NCBI RefSeq assembly: GCF_000428525.1 | Contig: NZ_AUAC01000009.1 | Coordinates: 1-64,000, forward strand | DNA length: 64,000 bases | Direction: 5' to 3' | From: Hellea balneolensis DSM 19091 | Lineage (GTDB): Bacteria; Pseudomonadota; Alphaproteobacteria; Caulobacterales; Maricaulaceae | In this document: positions 33,138 to 41,605 of the stretch, piece after piece | Layout: every line of letters begins with the position of its first letter | Numbering within the stretch: the first letter of the stretch is position 1 | Notes under the pieces: model-generated | The model's input: the letters and a program-made list of their open reading frames with translations, nothing else | Databases searched by the model: none | What the model was told of the DNA's origin: nothing | Translations under genes and position numbers: made by a program

Positions 33138-34784
33138 CTATCCGAAAACATCTTCAGCTGTTGGCGCGGCATCAGCATCGACTTCAGCCGCCTCAGCTTC
33201 CTCTTCTTCAACAATGAGAGCGCTTTCATCAATCCAGCCCGCTTTGACGCGGGCTTGCATAATCAGCATGGTCGCGGCCTCTTCCGTGAGTTTGAAGCCT
33301 TCAAGCATGCCCTCTTCGTGAACCTTTTCGCCGTTCTTGATTTCCGTGTAACCGCGAAGGTCATCCGGCACGAGGCCGGCAACGTCTTCGACAGAGAGCA
33401 CTTCATTTTTACCAAACTCAACGGCCATAGGCAGAGTGACGCCTTCGATGTCAAGAACGTCATCATGAACACCGGCAGCTTTACGCGTTTCGTCTTGCTC
33501 CTGGGCAAGCTTCTCAAGATACTCACGCGCACGTGTTTGCAGCTCTTCCGCTGTTTCCTCATCGAAACCTTCAATAGATGTCAGGTCGTCAATCGCGACA
33601 TAGCCGACTTCTTCCATAGTCTGGAAGCCTTCAGAAACGAGCAACTGCGCAATCATTTCATCAACATCAAGACCTGTCATAAATAGCTCAGAGCGCTCTT
33701 TAAACTCGATTTGACGACGTTCGGATTCCTGCTCTTCAGTCAGGATATCAATCGCCCAACCGGAGAGCTGTGACGCAAGGCGCACATTTTGGCCGCGGCG
33801 GCCAATGGCGAGGGAGAGTTGCTCGTCCGGGACAACAACTTCGATACGGTCATTGGCTTCGTCGATAACAACTTTGGCCACTTCGGCAGGCTGCAGCGCA
33901 TTAACAATAAATGTCGCAGCATCTTCAGTAAATGGAATGATATCAATGCGTTCACCTTGAAGCTCATTGACAACAGCCTGAACACGAGAGCCGCGCATAC
34001 CGACACAGGCGCCTACAGGGTCAATAGAGCCATCATTGGAATAAACAGCGATCTTAGCACGTGACCCCGGATCACGGGCAACAGCGACGATTTGGATGAT
34101 ACCTTCATAAACTTCTGGGACTTCTTGCGCAAAGAGTTGCGCCATGAATTGCGGATGTGCACGTGAGAGGAAAATTTGCGAACCTCGCGGCTCTTCACGA
34201 ACATCCATAATATAGGCACGAATGCGGTCACCACCTTTTACATTTTCACGTGGCAAGGCTTGGTCGCGGCGAATAACACCTTCGGCGCGGCCCAGATCAA
34301 CGATGATGTGACCATATTCAACGCGCTTAACAATACCATTGATGATCTCGCCGACACGGTCTTTATATTCTTCATATTGACGGGCGCGCTCGGCGTCGCG
34401 AATTTTGCCCATAATGATTTGCTTGGACATTTGTGCCTGAACACGGCCAAATTCCAAAGGCGGGAGCGTCGTTGAGATTTCATAACCAATTTCAGCTTCA
34501 GGGTGATCTAACTTTGCCGTCGCTAAATTTGTCTGGGTCGCGTCGTTTTCAATTTCTTCGTCTTCCATGACGGTCACAACCCGGCGCAATGACTGCTCAC
34601 CCGTCATAGGGTCAAGCTTAGCCCGAATATCCAGCTCAGCGCCATAACGCATGCGCGCGGCTTTTTGAATGGCCTCTTCAATAGCCTCCAAAACAATCTC
34701 TTTATCAATCGACTTTTCATCCGCCACAGCTTTGGCAATTTGCAAAAGCTCTAATTTATTGGCGCTAATTCCGGCAGTGGACAT
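33138..34784 (-). CDS. nusA: Transcription termination/antitermination protein NusA
   Basis: 548 residues. N-terminal RNA-polymerase-binding domain (NKLELLQIAKAVADEKSIDK), S1 (GEIINGIVKRVEYGHIIVDL), two KH domains (GACVGMRGSRVQAVVNELQG and LAIGRRGQNVRLASQLSGW), and C-terminal helical repeats with a helix-hairpin-helix (LTSIEGFDEETAEELQTRA). The acidic tail is typical. It modulates pausing and rho-dependent termination. Ten bases separate it from rimP, in the same operon. Confidence 0.97.
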   Translation of the reverse strand: MSTAGISANKLELLQIAKAVADEKSIDKEIVLEAIEEAIQKAARMRYGAELDIRAKLDPMTGEQSLRRVVTVMEDEEIENDATQTNLATAKLDHPEAEIGYEISTTLPPLEFGRVQAQMSKQIIMGKIRDAERARQYEEYKDRVGEIINGIVKRVEYGHIIVDLGRAEGVIRRDQALPRENVKGGDRIRAYIMDVREEPRGSQIFLSRAHPQFMAQLFAQEVPEVYEGIIQIVAVARDPGSRAKIAVYSNDGSIDPVGACVGMRGSRVQAVVNELQGERIDIIPFTEDAATFIVNALQPAEVAKVVIDEANDRIEVVVPDEQLSLAIGRRGQNVRLASQLSGWAIDILTEEQESERRQIEFKERSELFMTGLDVDEMIAQLLVSEGFQTMEEVGYVAIDDLTSIEGFDEETAEELQTRAREYLEKLAQEQDETRKAAGVHDDVLDIEGVTLPMAVEFGKNEVLSVEDVAGLVPDDLRGYTEIKNGEKVHEEGMLEGFKLTEEAATMLIMQARVKAGWIDESALIVEEEEAEAAEVDADAAPTAEDVFG

Positions 34785-34793
34785 AAGGGTCTC

Positions 34794-35351
34794 CTATTCT
34801 TTTTCCGGTGTATCTTGGGTCAAATTTTCTTGGGCCTGATAGGCTGCGTCTTTGGCAGCTTGACCCGCCTTTATCAGCTCATCCGTGAGGCGCAACTTCG
34901 CCTCTGAAATCCAATCAAACGGGATTTGAGCCGTTTCTTTTTCGCCTTCCAGGTCAATATCGATATTGGTGCCGTCAATCCCCACAAGGGTTCCGCGAAA
35001 GCGTTTGCGACCTTCAACCATGCGGTCAAGATCAACACGCGCTTCATAGCCGGCATAATGTTTAAAATCCTCAAGCGAGGTCAAAGGGCGCTCCAATCCC
35101 GGAGACGAGACTTCGAGAATAAACGGATCATGTATCGGGTCCTCGACATCCAGTGTCGCTGTCAATTCCCGCGAGAGAGCCTCGCATTCCGTAATGCCGA
35201 GCAATCCATCAGATATACGCTCAGCCATGATCTGAACCGTTTTACGCCGGCCGGATTGCACACGTACACGCACGATATTTAGCCCCATATCTTTCGCAAT
35301 AGGTTCAGCGATAGCCAATATACGCTCATCGGTATGTGTTTTCGTTTTCAT
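34794..35351 (-). CDS. rimP: Ribosome maturation factor RimP
   Basis: 185 residues. The N-terminal domain has ILEVSSPGLERPLTSLEDF and CEALSREL, and the C-terminal SH3-like domain has RFRGTLVGIDGTNIDIDLEG. It assists 30S assembly. First gene of the rimP-nusA-ylxR-infB unit. A promoter and a terminator-like hairpin in the leader suggest attenuation. Confidence 0.93.
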   Translation of the reverse strand: MKTKTHTDERILAIAEPIAKDMGLNIVRVRVQSGRRKTVQIMAERISDGLLGITECEALSRELTATLDVEDPIHDPFILEVSSPGLERPLTSLEDFKHYAGYEARVDLDRMVEGRKRFRGTLVGIDGTNIDIDLEGEKETAQIPFDWISEAKLRLTDELIKAGQAAKDAAYQAQENLTQDTPEKE

Positions 35352-35409
35352 ATAGACGTCTTCATTCCAATCTTTAAACCTCTGCCCCAGAAAGATGAGG
35401 ACTAGCCAA

Positions 35410-35457
35410 TAAAAAAGGCGACCCCGGCGGGGTCACCCTACTGGCATCCTGTGCCAG
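35410..35457 (-). promoter_or_regulatory. Probable rimP leader with attenuator hairpin
   Basis: On the minus strand, after the promoter, come a hairpin CTGGCA/TGCCAG (35441-35457) and a strong GACCCC/GGGGTC terminator stem followed by TTTTTTATT (35410-35437). It sits 59 bp before rimP. A rimP leader element with a terminator-like hairpin is known in Alphaproteobacteria. The match here is by position and shape, not by search. Confidence 0.6.
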
Positions 35458-35475
35458 AGGTGTATGTCTGAGAGC

Positions 35476-35504
35476 GATATAGGCGCGGATTCACGCTTTG
35501 GCAA
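35476..35504 (-). promoter_or_regulatory. Sigma-70-type promoter of the rimP operon
   Basis: On the minus strand TTGCCA and TATATC are separated by exactly 17 bp. It lies upstream of the leader hairpins, so initiation would produce a leader of about 120 nt. Confidence 0.6.
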
Positions 35505-35543
35505 GTCTTGTTTTAAGTTTCCGCAGAATCCAAAACTTTGCTT

Positions 35544-36227
35544 CTAACGTGTCACAAACTCAAAGAAATGCCCGTGGCGGCCCTCGCGCAGGGCTTTCTC
35601 GAGATAGCGGGTGGATGGCCAATCATCCGGTCGGATGCGCCAATTTTCCTGCCCCGTAACAGGCCAGTCAAATCCACCGTGACGCTTAATGCGCGTTAGC
35701 GTCCAGTCCACATAATCAATGATGTCACTGCCAAAGCGGAAACGTCCACCCGGCACAATCACGCGATGAAGGACCTCAAGAAAGTCTTCATTGATAATGC
35801 GGCGCTTGTTGTGACGCGCCTTGTGCCAAGGGTCGGGGAAGAGGACAAAAACACAAGATACACTATTATCTGGTAGAAGAGCCAAAACATCACGCGCATC
35901 CCCACGGTGAAGCCTTATATTTGAAAGGCCTTTATCAGAGACGCCGCGCACGGCTTTGGCCACGCCATTTAAAAATGGCTCTACCCCTAAAAGCGTAACA
36001 TTCGGATTGTGTTCAGCTTGCCAGAGTAAATGCTCCGCGCCGCCAAAGCCAATCTCAAGCCAGATGTCCCCTTTTATATCAGCAATAGGGTTTTTTCCCG
36101 CTTTTATATACGGCACTATATCAAGGCGGGGAAACTCATTTTCCATCAATGCCTTTTGTGCTGGACTCAAGGGTTTACCCTTAGCCCTACCAAATGTGCG
36201 GAATGAATTTGTCTCGCGGTTAAACAT
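35544..36227 (-). CDS. trmB: tRNA (guanine-N7-)-methyltransferase
   Basis: 227 residues. SAM-binding motif LEIGFGGAEHLLWQAE, then GDARDVLALLP and the catalytic VLFPDPWHKARHNKRRI; the end PSTRYLEKALREGR is typical. It methylates G46 of tRNA. It is in its usual place before the rimP operon, with metK absent from the expected neighbourhood. Confidence 0.95.
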   Translation of the reverse strand: MFNRETNSFRTFGRAKGKPLSPAQKALMENEFPRLDIVPYIKAGKNPIADIKGDIWLEIGFGGAEHLLWQAEHNPNVTLLGVEPFLNGVAKAVRGVSDKGLSNIRLHRGDARDVLALLPDNSVSCVFVLFPDPWHKARHNKRRIINEDFLEVLHRVIVPGGRFRFGSDIIDYVDWTLTRIKRHGGFDWPVTGQENWRIRPDDWPSTRYLEKALREGRHGHFFEFVTR

Positions 36228-36304
36228 AGGCCGCCTTTAAAAAGCTCTGCCGCAATTTTCCAGTCTTAAATGCTTAATGCGCCGCCGCGCGAGCGGCTGC
36301 TACG

Positions 36305-36724
36305 CTAGCTTTCGTCAGAAGAATCTTTTGCCAAAGAGCGTGCAAGCTCAAGAATTTGGCGGCGAACAGCCTTATTCTTAATCTGAGACACGGCTTTAGC
36401 CAGATTTACACCATCCGTACTGTTGATAAAGTCATAGACGATGGGAAGCTGATCATCTTCTGCAAATTCAGTCACCGCACCAACTTCTCCAAGACCATCA
36501 AAAAAGAAACCCACAGGCACATCCATAACTTGTGACATTTTCCAAAGACGGCTGGCCCCGACACGATTGGCGCCGCGCTCATATTTTTGCACTTGTTGGA
36601 ATGTGACGCCTAATTGGTCACCTAATTTTTCTTGGCTCATTTTCATAACTTGCCGGCGCAAGCGTACTCGCGTGCCAACATGTACATCTATCGGGTTTGG
36701 TGACCGCGGTGCGTGTTTACTCAT
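36305..36724 (-). CDS. XRE-family transcriptional regulator (Cro/CI type)
   Basis: 139 residues from an ATG preceded by AGGAAAATATT. The HTH (about 20-75) is the alphaproteobacterial form TRVRLRRQVMKMSQEKLGDQ then VTFQQVQKYERGANRVGASR. A C-terminal helical part (ICQIKNKAVRRQILELARSL-like) follows. This gene is conserved between lnt and trmB/metK in Alphaproteobacteria; the regulon is not known to me. Confidence 0.88.
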   Translation of the reverse strand: MSKHAPRSPNPIDVHVGTRVRLRRQVMKMSQEKLGDQLGVTFQQVQKYERGANRVGASRLWKMSQVMDVPVGFFFDGLGEVGAVTEFAEDDQLPIVYDFINSTDGVNLAKAVSQIKNKAVRRQILELARSLAKDSSDES

Positions 36725-36770
36725 AATATTTTCCTGTGTGTTCAGTACCAGTGGTGCCCCCACTAAAGTA

Positions 36771-38399
36771 TCAGGTCGAACTATTTATCCTAAACGGCAG
36801 CTTTCGCATACCATATACTGTCGTACACCATAAAGCTGTTAATAAATTTATCAAGAGCAGAAGCAAATTTACCCACCTTGAAAAAAATGTCGATTTTAAT
36901 GGTTCCGGTAACTTCGCATCGATAATGCCTGAGGTTTTAGGGCTCAGCTTTTCTTCATAAACACCATAAGGATTTATAATACCGGTTATCCCGTTTGACG
37001 CGGCTCTTATAATGGGCAGCCCTTCCTCAATCGCGCGGTATGTTGCCATATTTGAATGCTGCAACGGGCCAAAACTGTCTCCATACCAGGCATCATTGGA
37101 CTGATTTAATATCCATTCAGGGGGTGTTTCATTTTCAGGACGCGGGGTAAAACCGGAAAAGATAATCTCATAACAAATTTGCGGGCTTAGGCGGGGTAAG
37201 CCCGGAAACTGCGCATTATATTTTTCCGGGGCTGCAGAAATAGACAATAATGATGTTGAGATAACCGGCACATTCTTCATTTCCATCCACTTACCGCCCG
37301 GAATAAATTCACCAAAAGGCACAAGATGTTTTTTGTCATTATAAGCGGCAATGGCAGGAACACCGTCCGCATTAAAGGTGACAGCCGCCGAGGTATTGAA
37401 ATAGTCGTCAATAACTTGGCCGGTTTTGGGATGCGGGCGGCTTTCATGTCTTAAAGAATTCAATAGCCAAACTGGAGGCGTTTCGGTCTCTAGGGCCAGC
37501 TCACGCCCCATTGCATTGAGCAGAGCTTCACTTTCAATAGCCAAGCCATTTATCGCGCCTTCCGGCCAGATAATATGGGTCACGTCATCAACACCCGGCG
37601 AGACGGAGGCTGTCAAAAACTGATTGACGATATCAATCGATTTATCCGGATCAAATTTATCTTTCTGCGAGAACCTGACTTGAACGAGGCGAAGTTTTAC
37701 AGCCTCGGCATAGGTAACATCCGCATGTTTAATCCGCAAAGTGCCGTAACTAAACACGCCCCCAATTGCGATGATCAAAACTAAAAGAGGCTCAAGACGT
37801 TTTTCAGAAAAAAGAATGAGATAAAGTAATGACGCGAGGATAAACACATAAAGCGTCAATCCATAAACCCCGGCAATAGAGGCAGCCTGCGACATGGCTT
37901 TACCGCCCTCAAAAATATAGCCTGGCAGATTCCAAGGGAAACCACCAAATAAATGCCCCCGCGCGAATTCAGCCAAAAAGAAAAATGAGATAAAGGCCAA
38001 GAGTGAAGTGACTCCTTTCACCCGAAGCGCCGAGAATGCCGCCCCCGCTACGCCCCAAAAAAACGCCAATACACATCCGAGGGCTAATATCATAGGCGGC
38101 ATAATCGGAATAAATTCTGGTCCGCGCGCAATAAAAGCAGAGCCAATCCAGTAGGTTCCCGCCATAAAGTAACCAAAGCCAAACCAAAACCCCGCGCTGA
38201 AGCCTGCGCGAATCCGCTTTTCTGCTCCGGCGGCCCATTTCAAACGTGCCAATAAAACAGACAGGCAGATAAGCGTTATTGGCCAGAAGTGCAGAGGTGC
38301 TTGTCCCGTCACCGCGAGAGCACCTAATAATAATCCAATTGCACGGCCGCCCCAGCCTGTTGTTTTCAAAAGGCGTGTCGGAGGAGACGCAGGGCTCAT
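36771..38399 (-). CDS. lnt: Apolipoprotein N-acyltransferase
   Basis: 542 residues. N-terminal membrane helices (about 15-215) precede the nitrilase-like periplasmic domain with the catalytic triad in order: Glu in IIWPEGAINGL, Lys in DKKHLVPFGEF, and Cys in SPQICYEIIFSG. A final membrane helix ends the protein. It adds the third acyl chain to lipoproteins. Its start overlaps the corC stop by one base. Confidence 0.95.
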   Translation of the reverse strand: MSPASPPTRLLKTTGWGGRAIGLLLGALAVTGQAPLHFWPITLICLSVLLARLKWAAGAEKRIRAGFSAGFWFGFGYFMAGTYWIGSAFIARGPEFIPIMPPMILALGCVLAFFWGVAGAAFSALRVKGVTSLLAFISFFFLAEFARGHLFGGFPWNLPGYIFEGGKAMSQAASIAGVYGLTLYVFILASLLYLILFSEKRLEPLLVLIIAIGGVFSYGTLRIKHADVTYAEAVKLRLVQVRFSQKDKFDPDKSIDIVNQFLTASVSPGVDDVTHIIWPEGAINGLAIESEALLNAMGRELALETETPPVWLLNSLRHESRPHPKTGQVIDDYFNTSAAVTFNADGVPAIAAYNDKKHLVPFGEFIPGGKWMEMKNVPVISTSLLSISAAPEKYNAQFPGLPRLSPQICYEIIFSGFTPRPENETPPEWILNQSNDAWYGDSFGPLQHSNMATYRAIEEGLPIIRAASNGITGIINPYGVYEEKLSPKTSGIIDAKLPEPLKSTFFSRWVNLLLLLINLLTALWCTTVYGMRKLPFRINSST

Positions 38400-39277
38400 T
38401 AAGACGCAGGGGTGTTACGTTTTAGCGTATCATTGATACGCAAACGCTTTAAGCGGCGCGGGTCTGCATCAATCACTTCAAATTCGATACCGTCGGGATG
38501 GCGGATGATTTCACCGCGTTCAGGCACGCGGCCCGCCAATGTGAAAACAAGGCCGCCCAGCGTATCAACGTCTTCTTCTTCATCAGGCGTTGCAAAATCC
38601 CGCCCCAAAGCTTTTTCAAAATCATCAATATCGGTGCGAGCATCAGCCTCCCAAACTGTGCGCCCATTTGTACTGGTCACAATTTGAATTTCCGGATCAA
38701 TATCATCATGTTCATCGTCAATTTCGCCGACAATCTCTTCAATGAGATCCTCAATCGTCACAATACCATCTGTCCCGCCATATTCATCGACCACAATAGC
38801 CATATGGGAGCGCCTAGCTTGCATACGTTTTAATAAATCTTGCGCTAGCATTGAGGGCGGCACGAAGAGCACGGGACGGCGAATATATTGAATGACTTTT
38901 TTATTCGGATAAGTTTTTCCGTTACGGCCTTTGGCGTCGAACATAAGATATGGCAGCACATCTTTAATATGCACCATACCAACGGGCTCATCTAACGTCT
39001 CTTTATAAACTGGCAGCCGAGAATGGCCCGCTTCTTTAAACGTCGAGGAGAGTTCGGTTAGTGTTGCCGAACTGTCCACCGCCACAATATCGGCACGCGG
39101 TACCATGACATCTTCAACGGTTATGAGATGAAAACGCTCAGCCGCATCCACCATTTCTTCTTTGGAAAGCTCATTATCCTTGTCGGAGGCTTTTGTGCCG
39201 TCCTCTTGTGAAGCATTTTCTGCGCCTCGGCCAAATAATTTACCCAGCAGTCCCGGCGAATTGTCATCTGTACTCAT
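38399..39277 (-). CDS. CBS-domain protein, CorC/HlyC family
   Basis: 292 residues. Two CBS domains (TVEDVMVPRADIVAVDSSAT and MAIVVDEYGGTDGIVTIEDL) are followed by the CorC_HlyC transporter-associated domain with GGLVFTLAGRVPERGE. It lacks the DUF21 membrane domain. It is linked to Mg/Co homeostasis in enterobacteria. It sits between ybeY and lnt, the classical order. Confidence 0.92.
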   Translation of the reverse strand: MSTDDNSPGLLGKLFGRGAENASQEDGTKASDKDNELSKEEMVDAAERFHLITVEDVMVPRADIVAVDSSATLTELSSTFKEAGHSRLPVYKETLDEPVGMVHIKDVLPYLMFDAKGRNGKTYPNKKVIQYIRRPVLFVPPSMLAQDLLKRMQARRSHMAIVVDEYGGTDGIVTIEDLIEEIVGEIDDEHDDIDPEIQIVTSTNGRTVWEADARTDIDDFEKALGRDFATPDEEEDVDTLGGLVFTLAGRVPERGEIIRHPDGIEFEVIDADPRRLKRLRINDTLKRNTPAS

Positions 39278-39302
39278 GATGATTTATCAGTCCTGAATTT
39301 CA

Positions 39303-39758
39303 CTAAGGATTGTCAATATTCAAAGACGCGAGGGCTGTTATTTCCAAGGCTTCCATTTCTGCAGCATCCGCCTCAGTTTCATGGTCATAGCCCTGTAAGT
39401 GTAAGAAACCGTGAATCAATAAATGCGCAATATGATGCTCTAACGAGATGGATTTTTCATCTGCCTCACGCGTAACCGTTTCAAAGGCTAAAACAATATC
39501 GCCCAGCAGTGGCGCAGGGCCCTCATCTGGAAAGGAGAGCACATTGGTTGGCGTGTCCTTATGACGATAATCACGGTTCAAGACATGAATCTTTGCATCG
39601 CTAACGAATGCCAAGCTCAGCTCTCCCAATTTTGGAGTCTCTAGAATTTCAAGAATTTGCGCAATGGCGGTTTCAGCCACGCTTTTAATATCCGTGAGGC
39701 TTTCCGCCCAGCTCTCAAACTGAACGCCTATATCCATATCAAAAGGTAAGTTTTTCAT
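39303..39758 (-). CDS. ybeY: Endoribonuclease YbeY
   Basis: 151 residues. The zinc site HGFLHLQGYDHE is complete. Upstream lies LNRDYRHKDTPTNVLSFPDE. It matures 16S rRNA and takes part in ribosome quality control. It follows phoH after a short gap that holds a large palindrome. An alternative start is M8 (MDIGVQF). Confidence 0.95.
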   Translation of the reverse strand: MKNLPFDMDIGVQFESWAESLTDIKSVAETAIAQILEILETPKLGELSLAFVSDAKIHVLNRDYRHKDTPTNVLSFPDEGPAPLLGDIVLAFETVTREADEKSISLEHHIAHLLIHGFLHLQGYDHETEADAAEMEALEITALASLNIDNP

Positions 39759-39802
39759 AATCTAATTCTGCAACCGAAACCTTGCGGTTTAGGCGCTCCG
39801 CT

Positions 39803-39827
39803 ATATTCGGTCCACTGGACCGAATAT
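39803..39827. repeat. Perfect 25-bp palindrome at the phoH 3' end
   Basis: ATATTCGGTCCA, one base, TGGACCGAATAT: a 12-bp perfect stem. It overlaps the phoH stop and lies 45 bp before ybeY. No T run follows on the minus strand, so it is not a standard terminator. It could be a processing site, an mRNA stability element or a protein-binding site. Confidence 0.6.
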
Positions 39828-40780
39828 CAGAGACGCTTCGCGTCCTTCTCATAAGCATTGACGATACGGCCGACGAGTGGATGACGCACGACATCGGAGG
39901 CTTCAAAGACAATTTGCTCAATACCGCGAATGCCTTTGAGAATTTTAAGCGCATGGGCCAGGCCGGAGGTCACGCTATGGGGCAAATCGGATTGGCTCGG
40001 ATCGCCTGTGACCGCATATTTCGCGCGTTCACCCAAGCGCGTCAGCACCATCTTCATTTGCGGAATAGTCGCGTTTTGCGCCTCGTCAATAACAACAAAA
40101 GCATCCGAGAGAGTCCGTCCGCGCATAAAGGCGAGCGGGGCGACTTCGATATCACCAGCCGCGCGGCGACGATCCACCTCATCACGGCCGAGCACCATAT
40201 GAAGCGCGTCCCAAATAGGCTGCATGTAAGGGTCAACTTTCTCGTTCAAATCACCTGGGAGAAAGCCCAAACGCTCTCCTGCTTCCACCGCAGGGCGGCA
40301 AGCGATGAAACGAGCGACTTCGCCGCGTGCCAATAGTGACGCCCCATAAGCCGTGGCAAGGAATGTCTTACCCGTCCCCGCAGGGCCAACGCCAAAACAA
40401 ATCGTTTCGTCGCGCATAGCGTGAATAAATTTTTCTTGGCGCGGAGTTTTCGGCACGATGGGCGAACGGCGCGGAAACGGAATAATCGCGTCCACAGCGG
40501 CGGCTTTAACCTTACCTTTGCCCATGGCCTTAATCAGCGCGCGAATATCAGAAATCCCGCAAGGCCAGCCACGCTCAAGCCGCTGATAAATCTCTTTAAT
40601 CAATTCCCCCGCCCGCGCACGGCTCGGCGTATCGCCATTAATATGGACGGCATTTCCTGGTGCTTCGATGTAAACACCAAAAGCATCTTCAATAAGGGCA
40701 AGGTTGGCATGATTAGGGCCGCAAAGCTTTCGCACCAAATCAGCATCGGCGAATTCAAAAATTTCTGTTTGTTTAGACAT
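39827..40780 (-). CDS. PhoH-like ATPase (YbeZ/PhoL type)
   Basis: 317 residues from the ATG (an upstream start would add 26 unlikely residues). Walker A is FGVGPAGTGKTFLATA, then GFLPGDLNEKVDPYMQPIWD and the Walker B-like AFVVIDEAQNAT. A short KH-like N-terminal part. YbeZ acts with YbeY in ribosome and RNA quality control. Neighbours ybeY, corC and lnt confirm the type. Confidence 0.94.
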   Translation of the reverse strand: MSKQTEIFEFADADLVRKLCGPNHANLALIEDAFGVYIEAPGNAVHINGDTPSRARAGELIKEIYQRLERGWPCGISDIRALIKAMGKGKVKAAAVDAIIPFPRRSPIVPKTPRQEKFIHAMRDETICFGVGPAGTGKTFLATAYGASLLARGEVARFIACRPAVEAGERLGFLPGDLNEKVDPYMQPIWDALHMVLGRDEVDRRRAAGDIEVAPLAFMRGRTLSDAFVVIDEAQNATIPQMKMVLTRLGERAKYAVTGDPSQSDLPHSVTSGLAHALKILKGIRGIEQIVFEASDVVRHPLVGRIVNAYEKDAKRL

Positions 40781-40851
40781 AGACCCGTAAATAGTGACTA
40801 ATCTTCTGAAAAGCGAGGGGTAATACGGCACTATTTTAAGCATTGAAATAT

Positions 40852-40865
40852 ACATCAAATGATGT
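40852..40865 (+). promoter_or_regulatory. Palindromic operator candidate of the vapBC pair
   Basis: ACATCA, AA, TGATGT is a perfect 14-bp dyad flanked by ATAT on both sides, 12 bp before the antitoxin ATG. RHH antitoxins bind such sites to repress their own operon. Confidence 0.55.
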
Positions 40866-40877
40866 CATATATGGTGC

Positions 40878-41069
40878 ATGAGAACAACTGTGACATTAGA
40901 TGAAAAACGCTTAGCCCGCGCTGTGAAATTAACAGGCATTAAAAGCCGAACCGAACTTTTAAACGCCGCGCTCGATTCCCTTATCGCGCGGGAAGCCTCT
41001 AAACGGCTTGCGCTTTTAGGCGGGAGCGAGCCTAAAGCCAAAGCCGCGCCGCGCCGTCGACCTGCATGA
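40878..41069 (+). CDS. VapB-type antitoxin (RHH)
   Basis: 63 residues. Opening RTTVTLDEKRLARAVKLTGI is the VapB/MazE-like ribbon-helix-helix pattern and is followed by SRTELLNAALDSLIARE. The basic C-terminus (KAKAAPRRRPA) probably wraps the toxin. Its stop overlaps the toxin start. It should repress its operon together with the toxin. Confidence 0.85.
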   Translation: MRTTVTLDEKRLARAVKLTGIKSRTELLNAALDSLIAREASKRLALLGGSEPKAKAAPRRRPA

Positions 41070-41425
41070 TATTAGCAGATACATCCATTTGGATAGATCA
41101 TCTACGCAAAGCCGACCCTGATTTCGCTGATCAATTAAACGCAGGTCAGATCGTCATGCACCCCGCCATTATGGGTGAAATTCTCTTAGGCTCGCTATCT
41201 AACCGCACCATCATCGAAACCGCCCTCAGCGAAATGCCTCAAGCTCTAGTGGCCAGCGATAAAGAAGTGATGTTCTTTATTAATACGGCCAAAGTCTATG
41301 GACGCGGCATAGGCTGGGTCGATACACATCTGCTCGTCTCGGCGAGATTGACGGGCGCGAGATTGGTGACGCGGGATAAGAGGTTGGCGGAAGTGGCTAA
41401 GGAACTGGGGTTAGTAGAAGAATAA
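41066..41425 (+). CDS. VapC-type PIN-domain ribonuclease toxin
   Basis: 119 residues. PIN catalytic acids: D5 in ILADTSIWIDHL, Glu in PAIMGEILLGSL and Asp in GWVDTHLLVSARL, with the last acid in TRDKRLA. VapC toxins cleave tRNA or rRNA. Four-base overlap with the antitoxin gene. Confidence 0.9.
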   Translation: MILADTSIWIDHLRKADPDFADQLNAGQIVMHPAIMGEILLGSLSNRTIIETALSEMPQALVASDKEVMFFINTAKVYGRGIGWVDTHLLVSARLTGARLVTRDKRLAEVAKELGLVEE

Positions 41426-41428
41426 ATC

Positions 41429-41605
41429 TTAATACTTATCCGACTTGCTGAGAGTTTGCTTCTTGATCTGCGATTCAAGTTTCAACCGCTTCTTCTCCCT
41501 AAGTAACTCAACATCATAGTCATTCTCATCAATCATGTCTCTTATCTGTTTAACAGACTTGCCACCAAACACTCCTTTCACTGTCCCATGCCGACTCTTA
41601 CTCAT
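41429..41605 (-). CDS. 58-residue basic protein overlapping the end of miaB
   Basis: Starts [20 protein letters not shown], ends [10 protein letters not shown]; 58 residues in total. Its ATG overlaps the miaB stop as ATGA, so translation is probably coupled. Composition is Lys-rich and helical ([18 protein letters not shown]). It ends 4 bp from the convergent vapC stop. No family recognised. Codon use looks coding, without rare runs, but the gene is short. Confidence 0.6.
   Translation of the reverse strand: MSKSRHGTVKGVFGGKSVKQIRDMIDENDYDVELLREKKRLKLESQIKKQTLSKSDKY

Noticed and set aside
36281-36297. GCCGC/GCGGC hairpin after the XRE gene as a terminator
   Set aside because: No T run on either strand and a G/C-biased context; too weak to call.
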